This document shows, piece after piece, positions 33,076 through 41,348 of a DNA stretch of 64,000 nucleotides. Made by a program: the position numbers and the translations under genes. The notes under the pieces were generated by a model. That model worked only from the letters and a program-made list of their open reading frames with translations. It searched no databases and was not told where the DNA came from. The number at the start of each line of letters is the position of its first letter. Position 1 is the stretch's first letter. The stretch is from Thermohalobaculum sp039821125 (lineage in GTDB: Bacteria; Pseudomonadota; Alphaproteobacteria; Rhodobacterales; Rhodobacteraceae): assembly GCA_039821125.1 (NCBI GenBank), contig JBCBOR010000003.1:62001-126000 (forward strand), read 5' to 3'.

Positions 33076-34898
33076 GTCTTCTCTCCTGTGATCGCAACCG
33101 TCGTCTGGGTCGGCGACAATGTATTGGAAGCCGGTTGAGACGTCTGAGCAGATGCCGCACCAGCGCCAGCTTCACCCTTTTGTTTGCCAACGAGTTGCGG
33201 GTAGTTGCGTGTGCGTTTCTTCAGAACCTCGTCGCGCGGTCCGAATTCAACCTGATTGCCGCGGTCGATCATCAGCAGCAGGTCGCAGGCCGCGATGGCG
33301 CTCGGTCGGTGCGCCATGATGATCACTGTTCGCCCTCGGCTTTTCGCGTCGCGGATGGCATCGACCAACGCCTGCTCACCCTGCGCATCGAGGTTCGCAT
33401 TCGGCTCGTCTAGGATCAGCACCGGCGGATCGCCATATAGCGCGCGTGCAAGCGCGACGCGCTGGCGTTGTCCACCCGAGAGCCTTTGCCCACCTGCACC
33501 GATATCGGTGTTGTAACCCTGAGGCAGGCTCAGCAGCAGTTCATGTGCCCCGGCGCGTTTCGCTGCGAGGACAATCGCTTCATCATCAGGCTGCGGATCG
33601 AGCCGCGCGATATTGTTCGCGATGGTTCCGGACAGGAGGCCGATCTCCTGCGGCAGATATCCGAAGTGTTGGCCCAACTGATCAGTCGGCCATTGATCGA
33701 GTGCGGCACCATCGAGGCGCACCTTGCCCGCCGCCGGTTGCCAGATCCCGGTCAGGACCTTCGCAAGCGTGGTCTTGCCCGCGCCCGATGGGCCGATCAC
33801 GCCAAGCGCCTGACCCGGTTCAACCTTGAACGAGATGTTGCGCAGGGCCGGTACCTGTTCCCCTGGCGCGAGTACGGAGATCTTCTGTGCCTCCATAAAG
33901 CCCTTGGGCGCAGGGAGCTGGGTTTTGGGGGCGTCCTGCGGCGTTTTTTCCAGCAGCTCTGACAGGCTTTGCCAGCCGCGGGTCGCGCGCTGAAACAGGC
34001 TCCACTGTCCGATCGCCTGCTCGATCGGTGCGAGAGCGCGGCCCATCAGGATCGAACCCGCAATCATCATCCCGGGCGACATCTCCTGTTGCAGCACCAG
34101 ATAGGCACCGGCGGCCAGCATGAAGCTCTGCAGGTAGAAGCGCAGCGCCTTGGATGAAGATGTGAAACTCGCTGTCCGGTCCGAGGCTTCGATCATTTTG
34201 CTCAAGGCCTGACCGCGCATCGCACTCCAGTTTGTCATGCCGCGCTGTCGCATGCCCAGGGCCTGCACCGCCTCGGCATTCTGGCGCAGCGCTTCGCCAA
34301 GGTTTTCTGCCTCCGCGCTTGCCGCTTGGGCCTCGGCGCTCGGTTCCTTCGAGCGGATCTGGTTGGCAATCGTCAGCACCACAAGAAGGACACCGCCCCC
34401 GATCGCGACGAAGCCGAGTATCGGGTGGAAGATGAAGATCGCCGCAAGAAAAATCGGGGTCCACGGAATATCGAACAGCGCAAACGGAGCGGGTCCGGAC
34501 AAGAGTTGCCGCACCGAGTCGAGATCGCGGGCTGCTATGTTTGGCTTGGCGCGATCTGAGGGCACGACCGACCGGCGCAGAACCGCTTCAAAGATCCGCA
34601 GATCGAGCAAGGATTGGAACCGCGCTCCGGCCCGCGCAAGAACGCGCCCGCGGGCAAATTCGAGCAACCCGTAGAGGAGGAACAAGAAAGTCACCAGCAG
34701 CAGGAGCGCGACCAATGTCTCCTCGGACCGGCTGGACAGGACCCGGTCATAGGTTTGCAGCATGAACAGCGGGCCGGTCAGCATGAGCATATTCACGAAG
34801 ATCGAGAAAACCGCGACCGCGATGAAATGATTGCGGCAGGTGCCCATCGTCGCGCGCAACTCCGCGAGGCCCTGCTCATACTTTGCTTGCTCTGACAC
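33072..34898 (-). CDS. Type I secretion ABC permease/ATPase (PrtD/RsaD type)
   Basis: The 608-aa fused protein has a membrane domain (about 20-310, six helices) and an ATPase domain with Walker A VIGPSGAGKTTLAKVL, Q-loop YLPQEIGLLSGTI, signature LSGGQRQRVALARALY, Walker B VLILDEPNANLD, and IMAHRPSAI. The DEPNANLD form and the absence of an N-terminal C39-like domain point to the PrtD/RsaD group, which exports proteins such as proteases and S-layer or RTX proteins with C-terminal signals. A Ser/Gln/Ala-rich tail follows about residue 570. Its partner is the HlyD protein, with a four-base overlap. Confidence 0.93.
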   Translation of the reverse strand: MSEQAKYEQGLAELRATMGTCRNHFIAVAVFSIFVNMLMLTGPLFMLQTYDRVLSSRSEETLVALLLLVTFLFLLYGLLEFARGRVLARAGARFQSLLDLRIFEAVLRRSVVPSDRAKPNIAARDLDSVRQLLSGPAPFALFDIPWTPIFLAAIFIFHPILGFVAIGGGVLLVVLTIANQIRSKEPSAEAQAASAEAENLGEALRQNAEAVQALGMRQRGMTNWSAMRGQALSKMIEASDRTASFTSSSKALRFYLQSFMLAAGAYLVLQQEMSPGMMIAGSILMGRALAPIEQAIGQWSLFQRATRGWQSLSELLEKTPQDAPKTQLPAPKGFMEAQKISVLAPGEQVPALRNISFKVEPGQALGVIGPSGAGKTTLAKVLTGIWQPAAGKVRLDGAALDQWPTDQLGQHFGYLPQEIGLLSGTIANNIARLDPQPDDEAIVLAAKRAGAHELLLSLPQGYNTDIGAGGQRLSGGQRQRVALARALYGDPPVLILDEPNANLDAQGEQALVDAIRDAKSRGRTVIIMAHRPSAIAACDLLLMIDRGNQVEFGPRDEVLKKRTRNYPQLVGKQKGEAGAGAASAQTSQPASNTLSPTQTTVAITGEKT

Positions 34899-35495
34899 CG
34901 TGTGTTCCCGATCCGGATCTGTCTAACGATCTTGGTTGCCAGTGATTAACACATAATGAGCACAATTCGAGCCATTCGGCGTTCTGCCGGTAAAAACTCT
35001 GTGCGTTCTGGCGGCTTGTTTCTCGACGCGTTGTGGCTTGCAGGGGCAGGTCGCCCGCTCGGACTTCAGTTGGCTGCCGTCAGCCTTGCTTTCCATGCAT
35101 GATCAGATGCTTTTGGGACATTTTTGTGATGACGCATTCAATTTTGAGATCCGCGGCGCGCTGATGGCGTGGCGAGGTTCGCGTGCGCGCACGTGATCGC
35201 GGCATCACGAATGGGGCGCGACACACGCATTCGGGGTTGATCCGAAGGTGCAGGTGCACACGTATAGCCTAACGAAACAGTGATGGGATGTTCGGGTCGG
35301 CGACGGTTCGCAGCCTGGCGTTCGTTGCTATCATGGATGATGTGATGACCCTGGGAGAGCGCTCGTCGACAACATGCGAGAAGCGTGTCATTCGGCCAAT
35401 TGGTCGCTCCACGCCAATGCATGATCTTGTTGACGCGTCGCCAAACTCTTCGGCATCACTGTGCGCCGGATCGTTATGGAGGGAGTTTTCTAGAT
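34899..35495. other. Gene-free region upstream of type I secretion operon and MlaC gene
   Basis: These 597 bases hold no convincing gene. Short frames on both strands (for example 35138-35422 reverse) have random-looking sequence with many Arg, Cys and His. A 12-bp palindrome CGTGCGCGCACG is at 35182-35193. The GGAGGGAG before 35496 is the ribosome binding site of the MlaC gene. Promoters for both divergent transcripts should lie here; I see no strong consensus. Confidence 0.5.
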
Positions 35496-36095
35496 ATGTC
35501 CTTGTCCCGCAGACATTTTCTTGCCGGTTCCAGCGTGTGCGCGGCCCTTACGGCGACGCATGCATGGGCGCTTGACGAAGCGGTTGCGCGCGGTCACGTC
35601 GAGAAGACCATCGGCGATCTCCGGACCCTCTTGCAGACGCCGAGCGGGACGAACGGACGCGCGCCCGGGCTCCTCCGGATAATGGAGACGCGCGCCAACG
35701 TCCCCCTGATCGCCCGGTTTTCGGCCGGGCGGGCATGGCGTGAGATGAGCGAGGACCAGAAGTCCCGTTTCACGACCGCGTTTGGCCACTATATATCAGT
35801 GACTTACGCCCGTCGGTTTGACGAGTACTCCGGCGATCCGAACATCTCGGTCGAACGCGTGATCGACGCCGGACGCAAAGGGTTCCTCGTGCAATCGCCC
35901 ATCCGTCCCGAGAACGGACAGACGATCTCGGTTGACTGGCTCGTCAGTGATCGTGGCGGCCGGGTCGAAGTCGTTGACCTCGTGATCGAAGGGATCTCGA
36001 TGGCAACGACGCAGCGCGAAGAAATCTCGGCGATGATCGCGAAGCGTGGCGGCGATATCGAGAGGCTGATCTCCGACCTCGCGGCGACCAGCTGA
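35496..36095 (+). CDS. MlaC-like phospholipid-binding protein with twin-arginine signal
   Basis: The 199-aa protein begins MSLSRRHFLAGSSVCAALTATHAWA, a twin-arginine signal (R5 R6) with a cut after HAWA. The body matches MlaC/Ttg2D (toluene tolerance): ARFSAGRAWREMSEDQKSRFTTAFGHYISVTYARRFDEYSG, then VDWLVSDRGGRVEVVDLVIEGISMATTQREEISAMIAKRGGDIERLI. MlaC shuttles phospholipids across the periplasm between outer and inner membrane. No mlaEFD genes are adjacent. The start at 35496 has GGAGGGAG upstream; 37 extra upstream codons are rejected. Confidence 0.88.
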   Translation: MSLSRRHFLAGSSVCAALTATHAWALDEAVARGHVEKTIGDLRTLLQTPSGTNGRAPGLLRIMETRANVPLIARFSAGRAWREMSEDQKSRFTTAFGHYISVTYARRFDEYSGDPNISVERVIDAGRKGFLVQSPIRPENGQTISVDWLVSDRGGRVEVVDLVIEGISMATTQREEISAMIAKRGGDIERLISDLAATS

Positions 36096-36115
36096 GGCAC
36101 GCTCGACCCGTCGTT

Positions 36116-36196
36116 CTAACCAGCGAATACCGTCGCCAGCAGGGCGGCGTAGAGTGTCATGGCAACGGCGGGTGCAATTACGTAGATCTGTGACAC
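36116..36196 (-). CDS. Candidate 26-aa single-helix membrane peptide
   Basis: Reverse-strand GTG at 36196 gives MSQIYVIAPAVAMTLYAALL and then ATVFAG, a single hydrophobic helix. GGAG lies eight bases before the GTG. An in-frame ATG at 36256 would give a 46-aa form. It stops 20 bases from the MlaC gene's stop (convergent). I do not recognise it. Small single-helix proteins of this kind exist as subunits of respiratory or transport complexes, but an accidental frame cannot be excluded. The rest of 36096-36489 holds only the yajC promoter region. Confidence 0.35.
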   Translation of the reverse strand: MSQIYVIAPAVAMTLYAALLATVFAG

Positions 36197-36414
36197 GGAG
36201 TGATCTCCAGTCTTGGCGAAGGGGCCGGTCAAGTACGCGACCGGATGTGTGAACATCCGCTAAACCCTGAGTTGATTTCTAGCGGCGTGATTCGATTCTT
36301 GCAACCAAGGCTCTAATGCATGGTTAATGCGACACGTTATACGCCAGCTATGAATTAGGTGTGACACCCTGACGCTTGGCAGGCGCAGCGGCGCCCTGCG
36401 CTGTCCGAGCTACC

Positions 36415-36442
36415 TTGCATCCGCGCGAGCCGCCCGTATATA
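36415..36442 (+). promoter_or_regulatory. Candidate promoter of yajC-secDF
   Basis: TTGCAT (36415-36420) and TATATA (36437-36442) are separated by 16 bases and lie about 48 bases upstream of the yajC ATG. This fits a housekeeping sigma factor -35/-10 pair. It is based on sequence match only. Confidence 0.4.
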
Positions 36443-36489
36443 CCGCCGAACGTCCCGGGCCCTGAGCCGGCAACCATAAGAGAACCACC

Positions 36490-36822
36490 ATGTTTGTTAC
36501 CCCCGCGTATGCGCAAGCTGCCTCGGCAGGCCCCGGCGGCGGCTTTCTCGGCTCGCTTATACCGCTCGTACTGATCTTCGTGATCTTCTACTTCCTGCTC
36601 ATCCGGCCTCAGCAGAAGCGGGTGAAAGAGCACAAGAACATGGTCGACAACCTGCGTCGCGGCGACAAGGTCGTGACAGGCGGCGGCATCGTCGGCGAAG
36701 TGAAGAAGGTCAAGGAAGGCGACGAGGTCGAGGTCGAGATCGCCAAGGATGTGGTGGTCAAGGTCTATCGGTCGACCATCACGACGGTCCTGTCGAAGAC
36801 CGAACCTGCCAAGGACAGCTGA
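36490..36822 (+). CDS. yajC: Preprotein translocase subunit YajC
   Basis: The 110-aa protein has one membrane helix (about 20-38) in SLIPLVLIFVIFYFLLIRPQQKRVKEH, where the FYFLLIRPQQKR motif is diagnostic. The cytoplasmic part includes LRRGDKVVTGGGIVGEVKKV. YajC associates with SecDF in the Sec holotranslocon. It is 21 bases upstream of secDF in the same direction. Confidence 0.96.
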   Translation: MFVTPAYAQAASAGPGGGFLGSLIPLVLIFVIFYFLLIRPQQKRVKEHKNMVDNLRRGDKVVTGGGIVGEVKKVKEGDEVEVEIAKDVVVKVYRSTITTVLSKTEPAKDS

Positions 36823-36843
36823 TCCGGAAAGGGGCGACGGCCC

Positions 36844-39498
36844 ATGCTCTATTTCGCCCCGTGGAAGAAGCTCGCGATCCTGGGCGTCTGCCTGCTTGGC
36901 TTCGTGCTCGCGTTCCCGAACCTGTTCTACGAGCGCGCTGATACGGCGTCCCGGGCAACTGCGGCGATCGAGGCCGAGCGGTACGGTGGCCCCGGTCAAC
37001 GTACGCTTGCTGATCTGGAGGAGGAAGCCGCGCTCTGGCCGAGCTTTCTGCCGCCCAACGTCATCAATCTCGGGCTTGACCTGCGCGGCGGTGTCCATCT
37101 GCTCGTCGAAGTGCAGGTCGAAGAGGTGTTCGAAGAACGCCTGGAAGACATTGCTGCCGACATGCGTGACGTGTTGCGGGATCAGGGCGTTCGCCGGTTC
37201 CAGCGTCCGGTTGTCGCCGATGGCGCTGTCACCATCCGCATCACCAACGCCGAGGACCTGCAGAGAGCCGGCGAGGCTCTGCGCTCAATGGCTCGGCCCG
37301 TGGCGAGCGGTGGGATCGGTGGCGGCTTTGGTATGGCCGGCGGTGTGGCTGGCGAGATGGATATCCTTGTCAGCGAGATAGAGGATCAGCGCTTCCGGCT
37401 CGAACTGAGTGAAGGCGCTCAGGCGGAACTGACCAACCGCACAATGGCGCAGGCGGTCGAGATCATGCGTCGCCGGATCGACGAGACCGGCACACGCGAG
37501 CCGACGATCCAGCGCCAGGGCATCGATCGCATCCTGATCCAGGTGCCGGGGCTCAGTTCCTCCGAAGAACTGCTGAACCTGATCGGGCGCACTGCGAAGC
37601 TGACTTTCCACGAGGTCGAGAGCTTCGGTGCCGATGCGCGCAATCCAGGTCCGAACGAGATGATCGTTCAGGACGAGGATGGACAGCCTTATCTGTTGAT
37701 AAAGCGACCGATCCTGACGGGTGACAATCTGGTCGACGCGCAGCTTGGCTTCCACCACCAGACCGGGCTCCCGGTTGTGAATTTCACCTTCGACAACGAA
37801 GGGGCACGGAAGTTCGGAGATTTCACAACAAAGCACGTCGGCGAACTGTTTGCGACGGTCCTCGACGGTGTGGTCATCACCGCACCGCGGATTCAATCGC
37901 CTATCCTGGGCGGCTCGGGCTTTATCGAGGGCAATTTCACGGTCGAAAGCGCGACCGAACTTGGCATCCTGCTGCGCTCAGGTGCATTGCCAGCGTCAAT
38001 CGAGGTGGAGGAAGAGCGCACGGTTGGCCCCGATCTTGGCGCCGACTCGATCGCAGCCGGAAAGGCGGCGACGATTTTGGCTTTCGTCGCGGTGCTTGTC
38101 TTTATGGTCGCGATCTATGGACGGTTCGGTGTTTTCGCGAACATCGCGCTGATCACCAACGTCGCGCTGATCTTCGGCTTCCTCAGTCTGATCGGTGCGA
38201 CCCTTACGCTGCCCGGCATAGCCGGCATCGTCCTGACCATTGGGATGGCGGTCGACGCCAATGTGCTGATCTTCGAGCGCATACGCGAGGAATTGAAGAC
38301 CGCCAAGGGACCATCTCGTGCCATCGAGCGCGGGTATGAACAGGCGTTCTCGGCCATCATCGATGCGAACATCACGACGTTCATCGCCGCGGTGATCCTT
38401 TTCGCCATGGGGTCCGGCCCGGTAAAGGGGTTCGCCGTAACGCTCGGGATCGGGATCATCACATCGGTGTTCACCGCGACATTGCTGACCCGGCTGATCG
38501 TTGCGTCCTGGTTGCAATGGAAGAAGCCAAAGTCGCTGAAGATCGAGCTCTTCAGCATGGTTCGCGCGGGAACCAAGATCAATTTCATGGGTGGGCGCAA
38601 GATTGCGGGACTGTTGTCTGGCATCCTGGTCGCGGCGTCGATTGTCATGGTGTCAATCCTCGGGCTCAACTTCGGAATCGACTTCCGCGGCGGCACGCTG
38701 GTCGAGGTGCAGACCGAACAACCCGCAGATCTTGGCCAGATCCGGGGGATCGTGAACGGCCTCGAATTCGGCGATGTGGCCGTGCAGGATTTTGGCACCC
38801 CGCAGGACGTTCTGATCCGCGTCGAAGCACAGCCAGGTGATGGCGATACGAACAAGATCGTCGCCGAAGCGGTTGGCAACGCTTTGAAAGCGGAAATCGA
38901 GGGTGCGGAGATCAGGCGTGTCGAGTTCGTTGGGCCAGAGGTGTCGGGCGAGTTGCTGACGGCCGGTATCCTCGCGGTGACGCTCGCTGTGCTGGCGGTC
39001 CTGATTTACATCTGGCTTCGGTTCGAATGGCAGTTTGGCCTCGCCGCAGTGGTTGCGTTGATCCACGACGTTGCTCTGACGGTGGGCGTCTTCGAGATCA
39101 CGCAGATCGAATTCAACCTTGCGATCATCGCAGCGATTCTGACGATCGTCGGCTATTCGCTCAATGACACAGTCGTGGTCTTCGACCGGGTGCGTGAGAA
39201 TCTGCGAAAATATAAGCAGATGTCGCTTGTTGAGTTGATGAACCTCTCGCTGAACGAAACGCTCAGCCGGACCTTGATGACCTCGATCACCACGCTGATC
39301 GCTTTGGTGGCGATGTTCGTACTGGGGCCCGAGGTGATCAAGGGCTTCACCTTTGCCATGATCTGGGGCGTGATCGTCGGGACGTATTCTTCGATCTTCG
39401 TTGCGGTCGCCGCATTGCTTTGGCTTGGCGTGAAGCGGGACTGGAGCACCGCCGAGGACAACAAAGCCGGCGTACAGTTCGGCGGCGCACAGGTTTGA
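36844..39498 (+). CDS. secDF: Fused protein translocase subunit SecDF
   Basis: The 884-aa protein is a head-to-tail fusion. SecD (about 1-570) has NLGLDLRGGVHLL, the P1 periplasmic domain, and the membrane block GKAATILAFVAVLVFMVAIYG ending in GMAVDANVLIFERIREE. SecF (about 575-884) starts KINFMGGRKIAG, continues with GLNFGIDFRGGTLVEV, and includes IVGYSLNDTVVVFDRVREN. SecDF uses the proton gradient to pull preproteins from SecYEG. Many proteobacteria have separate secD and secF genes; here one frame covers both without a stop. It follows yajC by 21 bases and is followed by the Mth938 gene. Confidence 0.96.
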   Translation: MLYFAPWKKLAILGVCLLGFVLAFPNLFYERADTASRATAAIEAERYGGPGQRTLADLEEEAALWPSFLPPNVINLGLDLRGGVHLLVEVQVEEVFEERLEDIAADMRDVLRDQGVRRFQRPVVADGAVTIRITNAEDLQRAGEALRSMARPVASGGIGGGFGMAGGVAGEMDILVSEIEDQRFRLELSEGAQAELTNRTMAQAVEIMRRRIDETGTREPTIQRQGIDRILIQVPGLSSSEELLNLIGRTAKLTFHEVESFGADARNPGPNEMIVQDEDGQPYLLIKRPILTGDNLVDAQLGFHHQTGLPVVNFTFDNEGARKFGDFTTKHVGELFATVLDGVVITAPRIQSPILGGSGFIEGNFTVESATELGILLRSGALPASIEVEEERTVGPDLGADSIAAGKAATILAFVAVLVFMVAIYGRFGVFANIALITNVALIFGFLSLIGATLTLPGIAGIVLTIGMAVDANVLIFERIREELKTAKGPSRAIERGYEQAFSAIIDANITTFIAAVILFAMGSGPVKGFAVTLGIGIITSVFTATLLTRLIVASWLQWKKPKSLKIELFSMVRAGTKINFMGGRKIAGLLSGILVAASIVMVSILGLNFGIDFRGGTLVEVQTEQPADLGQIRGIVNGLEFGDVAVQDFGTPQDVLIRVEAQPGDGDTNKIVAEAVGNALKAEIEGAEIRRVEFVGPEVSGELLTAGILAVTLAVLAVLIYIWLRFEWQFGLAAVVALIHDVALTVGVFEITQIEFNLAIIAAILTIVGYSLNDTVVVFDRVRENLRKYKQMSLVELMNLSLNETLSRTLMTSITTLIALVAMFVLGPEVIKGFTFAMIWGVIVGTYSSIFVAVAALLWLGVKRDWSTAEDNKAGVQFGGAQV

Positions 39499-39543
39499 TC
39501 TTAAGGGCTCCGTGACCCACGAACCGTTGCTGAAGGAACGCCC

Positions 39544-39906
39544 ATGCGCATGAACGAGATCGACTTTGAGGCGCAGCCGCCGATCGACGGTTATGGCCCT
39601 GGTGGATTTCGCATCGACGGTACATGGTACACCGGTGGGCTTTTGATCCTGCCAAGTGGCGTTGACACAGTTGCAGAACCGCTCGACACCGCAACCATCG
39701 CCCCCTTTCTGCGCGACCGCGATCAGATCGACCTCGTGCTCATTGGCATGGGCGCCGATATTGCCAGCGTTCCAAATCCGGTACGGACTGCACTGGAAGA
39801 AGCGGAGCTTGGGATCGAGGTCATGTCGACCCCCTCCGCATGCCGTACGTATAACGTGCTCCTGACCGAGGATCGGCGCGTCGGCGCAATCCTTCTGCCG
39901 GTCTGA
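39544..39906 (+). CDS. Mth938-like domain protein (NDUFAF3 family)
   Basis: The 120-aa protein has IDGYGPGGFRIDGTWYTGGLLILP and the C-terminal CRTYNVLLTEDRRVGAILLPV. This is the Mth938/DUF498 domain shared with NDUFAF3, a mitochondrial complex I assembly factor. The bacterial role is not established. The position directly after secDF (45 bases) is common in alphaproteobacteria. AAGGAACGCCC precedes the ATG. Confidence 0.88.
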   Translation: MRMNEIDFEAQPPIDGYGPGGFRIDGTWYTGGLLILPSGVDTVAEPLDTATIAPFLRDRDQIDLVLIGMGADIASVPNPVRTALEEAELGIEVMSTPSACRTYNVLLTEDRRVGAILLPV

Positions 39907-39991
39907 CAGGCCACTGACATCGGCAACACTATCCGCCTTGGGATGACTTTCCCCTTCATGGCGCCCGCAGCAGGTTGTATATCCCGCCAAG

Positions 39992-40005
39992 GGGGATAGA
40001 TCCCC
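39992..40005. promoter_or_regulatory. Inverted repeat upstream of sodB, candidate operator
   Basis: GGGGAT-AG-ATCCCC forms a 6-base inverted repeat with a two-base centre, 32 bases before the sodB ATG. TATATC at 39979-39984 upstream could be the -10 box. A regulator site is plausible but is not assigned to any known protein. Confidence 0.3.
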
Positions 40006-40037
40006 TCAAAGACCATCCAGACAGAGAGGCTGACCCC

Positions 40038-40637
40038 ATGGCTTTCGATCTTCCCGACCTGCCGTATGCTCACGATGCGCTCGCCGCGTTCGGCATGTCC
40101 AAAGAGACGCTCGAGTTTCACCACGATCTCCACCACAAGGCTTATGCCGACAACGGCGCCAAACTGCTGGCCGGGTCGGGCCACGAGGGTAAAAGCCTCG
40201 AGGACATCGTTACTGCGACCTATGAAGCCGGTGCGGTGGCGCAGTCGGGCCTGTTCAACAACGCCAGCCAGATGTGGAACCACAACCAGTTCTGGGAGAT
40301 GATGGGACCGGGACAGACCGGCATGCCGGGCGAGTTGGAGAAGGCGATTACCGACTCGTTTGGATCGGTTGACGAATTCAAGTCGCAGTTCTCTGCGGCG
40401 GGTGCCGGCCAGTTCGGCTCGGGTTGGGCATGGCTGGTCAAGGATACGGACGGTGGCCTGAAGGTTACCAAGACCGAGAACGGCGTGAACCCGCTCTGCT
40501 TTGGCCAGACGGCATTGCTCGGTTGCGATGTCTGGGAACACAGCTACTACATCGACTTCCGCAACAAGCGCCCTGCGTATCTATCGAACTTCCTCGACAA
40601 TCTCGTCAATTGGGAGAACGTCGCATCCCGTCTCTGA
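40038..40637 (+). CDS. sodB: Superoxide dismutase, iron type
   Basis: The 199-aa enzyme converts superoxide to oxygen and hydrogen peroxide. Metal ligands are visible as His in LEFHHDLHHKAYADN, His in WNHNQFW, and Asp/His in LGCDVWEHSYY. Gln in NNASQMWNH and the FGSGWAWLV segment favour the Fe-type over the Mn-type. There is no signal peptide, so it is cytoplasmic. The start at 40038 (MAFDLPDLPY) is the family N-terminus, with AGAGAGGC upstream. Confidence 0.95.
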   Translation: MAFDLPDLPYAHDALAAFGMSKETLEFHHDLHHKAYADNGAKLLAGSGHEGKSLEDIVTATYEAGAVAQSGLFNNASQMWNHNQFWEMMGPGQTGMPGELEKAITDSFGSVDEFKSQFSAAGAGQFGSGWAWLVKDTDGGLKVTKTENGVNPLCFGQTALLGCDVWEHSYYIDFRNKRPAYLSNFLDNLVNWENVASRL

Positions 40638-40663
40638 GGCGGGGGCGGCTCGCGTGACTTGGT

Positions 40664-40686
40664 GCCGGTGTGCAACGCGCACCGGC
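40664..40686. terminator. Hairpin between convergent sodB and LOG gene
   Basis: GCCGGTGTG and CGCACCGGC (one G-T pair) form a nine-base stem around CAACG, between the sodB stop (40637) and the LOG-gene stop (40707). There is no T run. It is a possible shared transcription end. Confidence 0.45.
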
Positions 40687-40706
40687 GCGCAGGTCCGCGT
40701 GTGATG

Positions 40707-41261
40707 TCAGCGGTGCGCGTCGAGAACGTCGACCGCGGCCGCTGCATCCGGCACGAAATTGATGAGCTTGCCGAGGCTCTCATCGGCGAAACCCTGAGCG
40801 ATCACGTGTTCGAGAAGCGCTTTCAGCGGATCCCAGTATCCCTCTGAATTGACCGCAACAATCGGCTTTGTGTGCAGGCCGAGTTGGCGCCATGTCAGCA
40901 CCTCGATGATCTCGTCGAGCGTTCCGGGACCGCCGGGCAGCGTGACCACCGCGTCAGACCTTTGAAACATCAGCATTTTTCGCTCGTGCATGTCCGTCGT
41001 GACGATGTAATCGTCGATGTCGGTTTTCCCGACTTCCAGATCGACAAGGTATTGCGGGATCACCCCTGTGACTGCTCCGCCTGCCGCCTGCATTGCTCGC
41101 GCAGCCTCACCCATCAGGCCGCGATCGCCCGCACCATAAACCAGACGAAACTGCCTGCGTGCCAGTTCGCTGCCCAATGTGCGTGCCGCCTCGACAAAGG
41201 CCGGGTTGTTTCCTGTCCGTGATCCACAGAAGAGGCACACGGAAAATTGCTTTGGTGTCAT
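40707..41261 (-). CDS. LOG-family protein (TIGR00730), cytokinin riboside monophosphate hydrolase-like
   Basis: The 184-aa Rossmann-fold protein has SVCLFCGSRTG, VYGAGDRGLMGEAARAMQAAGGAVTGVIP, HERKMLMFQRSDAVVTLPGGPGTLDEIIEVLTW, and the LOG signature PGGxGTxxE (PGGPGTLDE). Members hydrolyse nucleoside 5'-monophosphates to the base and ribose 5-phosphate. The bacterial physiological substrate is often AMP or modified AMP. The old name 'lysine decarboxylase' is misleading. It converges with sodB and is divergent from the LysM gene. Confidence 0.92.
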   Translation of the reverse strand: MTPKQFSVCLFCGSRTGNNPAFVEAARTLGSELARRQFRLVYGAGDRGLMGEAARAMQAAGGAVTGVIPQYLVDLEVGKTDIDDYIVTTDMHERKMLMFQRSDAVVTLPGGPGTLDEIIEVLTWRQLGLHTKPIVAVNSEGYWDPLKALLEHVIAQGFADESLGKLINFVPDAAAAVDVLDAHR

Positions 41262-41348
41262 GGTTTTTCCGGATTCTCCTTGACTTATTTCTGTCTACAC
41301 GACCTGACAAAGATCGGGTAGGTTGAGTCCAGAGCATAAGGGGGCTTT

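Noticed and set aside
35182..35193. CGTGCGCGCACG 12-bp palindrome
   Set aside because: Alternating GC palindromes of this size are expected by chance in GC-rich DNA. It has no useful position relative to a start codon.
35138..35422. A 94-codon reverse-strand frame in the 597-base gap
   Set aside because: It is rich in Arg, Cys and His with no hydrophobic pattern or ribosome binding site; it looks like chance.
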